Position numbers and translations under genes: made by a program. From Sphingosinicella soli (lineage in GTDB: Bacteria; Pseudomonadota; Alphaproteobacteria; Sphingomonadales; Sphingomonadaceae), in the NCBI RefSeq assembly GCF_014199685.1, contig NZ_JACHNZ010000007.1, forward strand, positions 37,268-101,267: a stretch of 64,000 nucleotides of DNA, in the 5' to 3' direction. Positions 61,792-64,000 of the stretch are shown here, one piece after another. A model generated the notes under the pieces. That model ran no database searches. It was not told the origin of the DNA and was given only the letters and a program-made list of their open reading frames with translations. The stretch's first letter is position 1. Every line of letters starts with the position of its first letter.

Positions 61792-62259
61792 ATGCCGGAT
61801 GCGAAACCGACGGGCCGCGCGCTGCGCCACGACGGATGGACCCCCAGGCGCCGCACGCTCTTCCTGAAAACGCTCGCCGAGACTGCGAATGTGCGGGCTG
61901 CGGCCGTGAGCGCGGGCAAGAGCGCCTGCGGCGTCTATGCGCTGCGCCGCCGCGACGCCGACTTCGCGCGGGCCTGGGACGACGCGCTGTCGCTCGCGAT
62001 GGACGAGCTGGAAGCGATCGCCTTCGACCGCATCCGCAACGGGGTGCAGAAAACCGTGGTGCGCGCCGGCGGCGTGACGGTCACCATCACGGAATATTCC
62101 GACCGGCTGCTGATGTTCATGCTGAGCCGCCGCCGACCGGAAGCCTATGCGGCGCTCGTGGCCGCCGACGACGATGACGACGAGGAACTGGAAATCTACC
62201 GCACCGTGGAAGCGCGCGTCACGCAGATCGAGACGCGCCGCGCGGGGCGGGACGCTTGA
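61792..62259 (+). CDS. Terminase small subunit-like protein
   Basis: The 155-residue protein precedes and overlaps the terminase large subunit gene. Its N-terminal region (about 18-60: WTPRRRTLFLKTLAETANVR, then GVYALRRRDADFARAWDDAL) is a helix-turn-helix of the type that binds packaging sites. An acidic patch (DDDDDEEL) lies near 126 before the C-terminal helix. In this order it would recognise DNA to be packaged and hand it to the large subunit. RBS AAGGAC precedes the ATG. Confidence 0.8.
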   Translation: MPDAKPTGRALRHDGWTPRRRTLFLKTLAETANVRAAAVSAGKSACGVYALRRRDADFARAWDDALSLAMDELEAIAFDRIRNGVQKTVVRAGGVTVTITEYSDRLLMFMLSRRRPEAYAALVAADDDDDEELEIYRTVEARVTQIETRRAGRDA

Positions 62260-63593
62260 GCGCGGCGACGCTGACGGCGCGTCTGAAGGCGATGACGCCC
62301 GAAGAGCGCGCCGAAGCGCTGGAAGGGTATAATCAGGCGCAGCGCAACCGTCTGGCCGGGGGCTGGTATGTCAGGGCGCGGCGCACGCAGATTTTGCCGC
62401 CGGGCGAATGGTACGCGTGGCTGGTGATGGCCGGGCGCGGCTTCGGCAAGACGCGCACGGGCGCCCAGTGGGTGCAGCACGCCGCCCGAAACGGCAGCGC
62501 GCGCATCGCCATCGTGGGCGCCACGCTGCATGAAGCGCGCAGCGTGATGGTGGAAGGCGAATCCGGGCTGATGACCATGCGCCCCGCGATCCTGCGGCCG
62601 GCGTTCGAGCCTTCTCTGCGCCGGCTGACGTGGCCCTCGGGCGCGCTCGGCTTTCTTTATTCGGCCGACGAGCCGGACTCGCTGCGCGGCGCGCAGCACA
62701 GCCACGCCTGGGGCGACGAGATCGCGAAATGGTCGCACGGGCTCGACGTATGGATGAACCTGCGCATGGGGCTGCGGCTGGGCAAGACGCCGCGCGCGGT
62801 GCTGACGACGACGCCGCGCCCGGTGCCGCTGGTGCGGATGCTGATGGACGAAGCCGCCGCAGAACAGGGCATCATCGTGACGCGCGGGCGCACGGCGGAG
62901 AATACGGCGAACCTGCCTGCGGCGTTTCTGGCGGCGGTGACGGAGGCCTACGGCGGCACGCGGCTGGGGCGGCAGGAACTGGACGGCGAACTGATCGAGG
63001 AGGTGGAAGGCGCGCTCTGGTCGCGCGCGCTGATCGAGCAATGCCGGGTGCGGGCGGTGAACGGCGAGGAGGCGGCGCAGGACGCCTTCGCGCGCGTGGT
63101 GATCGGCGTCGATCCGCCCGCCGGGCACGGCACGGGATCGGTGTGCGGGATCGTCGCGGCGGGGCTGCTTGGTGACGGCACGATCGTGGTGATCGAGGAC
63201 GCGAGCGTCGCGGGCCTGTCGCCCGAAGGCTGGGCGCGCGCGGTTTCCGGCGCCGCCGCGCGGCACGGCGCCGACCGGGTGATCGCGGAGGTGAACAACG
63301 GCGGCGACATGGTCGCACGCGTGCTCGCCGCCGTGGACGACGCGCTGCCGGTGAAATCTGTGCGCGCCACACGCGGCAAGGCGATCCGCGCCGAGCCGGT
63401 GGCGGCACAGTACGAGGCCGGGCGCGTGCATCATGCCGGGGCATTTCCGGCGCTGGAGGATGAACTGTGCGGGCTGATCGCCGGGGGCGGCTATGAAGGG
63501 CCGGGGCGATCGCCGGACCGGGCCGATGCGCTGGTGTGGGCGGTGTGGGAGCTTATGGGGAAGAGTGTACGGCCTGGGGTTCGGGTGGTTTGA
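62256..63593 (+). CDS. Phage/GTA-type terminase large subunit (DNA-packaging ATPase)
   Basis: The 445-residue motor has an ATPase domain with Walker A-like LVMAGRGFGKTRTGAQW near residue 57-73, Walker B region HSHAWGDEIAKW near 155, and the coupling motif VLTTTPRPVPL near 183. The C-terminal nuclease domain has VVIGVDPPAGHGT near 285, then IAEVNNGGDM and SPDRADALVWAVW. It fits the family used by HK97-like prophages and gene transfer agents of alphaproteobacteria. TTG 62256 overlaps the small-subunit stop. No portal gene follows within view, unlike intact clusters. Confidence 0.92.
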   Translation: MSAATLTARLKAMTPEERAEALEGYNQAQRNRLAGGWYVRARRTQILPPGEWYAWLVMAGRGFGKTRTGAQWVQHAARNGSARIAIVGATLHEARSVMVEGESGLMTMRPAILRPAFEPSLRRLTWPSGALGFLYSADEPDSLRGAQHSHAWGDEIAKWSHGLDVWMNLRMGLRLGKTPRAVLTTTPRPVPLVRMLMDEAAAEQGIIVTRGRTAENTANLPAAFLAAVTEAYGGTRLGRQELDGELIEEVEGALWSRALIEQCRVRAVNGEEAAQDAFARVVIGVDPPAGHGTGSVCGIVAAGLLGDGTIVVIEDASVAGLSPEGWARAVSGAAARHGADRVIAEVNNGGDMVARVLAAVDDALPVKSVRATRGKAIRAEPVAAQYEAGRVHHAGAFPALEDELCGLIAGGGYEGPGRSPDRADALVWAVWELMGKSVRPGVRVV

Positions 63594-63758
63594 AACTGGT
63601 AGGAGGCCTTTCTACGCAATGTCCTTTACAAACTTTCGGAACCACATTCGGGGTCATCGCTTGTTAAGATTGTTTGCCGCATCTTTTGGATGCGGGCTAT
63701 TGAATCGTCGAATCTGAGAAGCTAAGTTTGACAAGAATTTTGTAGAGAAGGAATCGAA

Positions 63759-63809
63759 ATGTTGAAGATTCAAACGGTTGGCCGGGCCGAGGGCTTCGGC
63801 GGACACTGA
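63759..63809 (+). CDS. Possible 16-residue peptide gene
   Basis: The frame MLKIQTVGRAEGFGGH starts at ATG 63759 with GAGAAGGAA about nine bases upstream, and it stops 24 bp before a strong terminator. TTGACA at 63728-63733 could belong to its promoter, though no good -10 follows. Too short for confident assignment; no peptide-modifying gene is visible nearby. Confidence 0.25.
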   Translation: MLKIQTVGRAEGFGGH

Positions 63810-63833
63810 TTCGCTTTCTCTTGACGACTATAC

Positions 63834-63867
63834 AATCGCCCCGGCAATGTCCGGGGCGATTTGTTTT
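63834..63867 (+). terminator. Intrinsic terminator before the IS element
   Basis: AATCGCCCCGG pairs perfectly with CCGGGGCGATT around CAATGT and is followed by TGTTTT. Confidence 0.9.
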
Positions 63868-63905
63868 AGGGGGCGAAAGTGGGTAAGCAAACGATCGAAC
63901 CGGGG

Positions 63906-64000
63906 TGACGTGACCCCCTGATTTTCCTCCACGCGTGATTAGAGTCCGGCCCTGATGGAAGGACGGACGATGAAGCGACTGAGGTTTACGGAAGAGCAGA
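63906..64000 (+). mobile_element. Left end of an IS3-family insertion sequence (cut by window edge)
   Basis: From TGACGTGACCCCCTGATTTT the sequence has the look of an IS3-family terminal repeat and leader. It is followed within 65 bp by the start of an OrfA-type transposase frame. The right end and target duplication are outside the window. Confidence 0.75.
63955..64000 (+). CDS. IS3-family transposase OrfA (first residues only)
   Basis: Only about 15 codons are in view. The residues MKRLRFTEEQ (ATG 63970, with an in-frame ATG at 63955 five codons earlier) match the usual opening of IS3-family OrfA proteins, which bind the IS ends through a helix-turn-helix. The assignment rests on this short stretch and the adjoining terminal sequence. 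Confidence 0.7.
   Translation, partial: MEGRTMKRLRFTEEQ

Larger units (their letters stand above)
63594..63905. other. Mostly non-coding stretch after the terminase gene
   Basis: About 310 bp of lower GC content lie between the terminase stop and the IS end, where a portal gene is usually found. Apart from one 16-codon frame and a terminator, nothing coding is evident. A 33-codon frame at 63619 has no ribosome site or family match. Confidence 0.5.

Overview
The window is GC-rich, densely coded bacterial chromosome. The gene set points to an alphaproteobacterium of the order Sphingomonadales. The signs are two large TonB-dependent receptors, a plant-type GshA, the gene strings ribF-ileS-lspA-DUF3035 and ubiA/rsmE-gshA, an hflK-hflC-degP block, a Rrf2-led suf operon, and several dispersed palindromes. 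Genus is not assigned. No rRNA, tRNA or CRISPR array was found.

Layout. 1-4600: partial adenosine kinase-like gene, EI24 membrane protein, queG, and an ABC-2 exporter pair. 4786-9164: a PhoD-type phosphatase facing a TonB receptor across a shared terminator, probably phosphate-ester scavenging. 9730-17178: a sulfate-ester cluster of TonB receptor, MFS carrier, TauD/AtsK-like dioxygenase, secreted type I sulfatase and a secreted formylglycine-generating enzyme. 17203-23754 (minus strand): SDR, EamA transporter, long-chain acyl-CoA synthetase, gamma-glutamyltransferase and pyrD, with a 149-bp palindrome touching the pyrD stop. 23755-24328: non-coding, with two strong intrinsic terminators. 24329-31339: AraC regulator, then the suf operon (Rrf2 regulator, sufB, a DUF559 nuclease-like gene, sufC, sufD, sufS, sufT, sufA).

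31399-40117: azoreductase/LysR divergent pair, HerA-like ATPase, TIGR02186/TauE pair, MerR regulator, and a reduced NfrA/NfrB-like pair. 40245-47565: thyA-folA-M19 dipeptidase-ribF-ileS-lspA-DUF3035, mostly joined by stop/start overlaps. 47566-60213: DUF853 ATPase, degP-hflC-hflK, mrp, a CoA-binding protein, pmbA, ubiA, rsmE, gshA and an acyl-CoA dehydrogenase. 60268-64000: a phage or gene-transfer-agent-like module (XRE regulator, DUF6456-like gene, terminase small and large subunits). It breaks off into non-coding DNA and the left end of an IS3-family element.

The most interesting observations are these. (i) A GC-rich palindrome occurs as inverted pairs. One pair brackets a DUF559 gene inside the suf operon. 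Another, with nothing between its arms, is inserted in frame in the editing domain of ileS. (ii) A 19-bp sequence, identical at 17 positions, lies at the XRE promoter and just upstream of the terminase promoter, which suggests a small regulon. (iii) The sulfatase activator carries its own export signal. (iv) The ileS editing domain contains a tract near 40% GC in a gene that is otherwise much richer.
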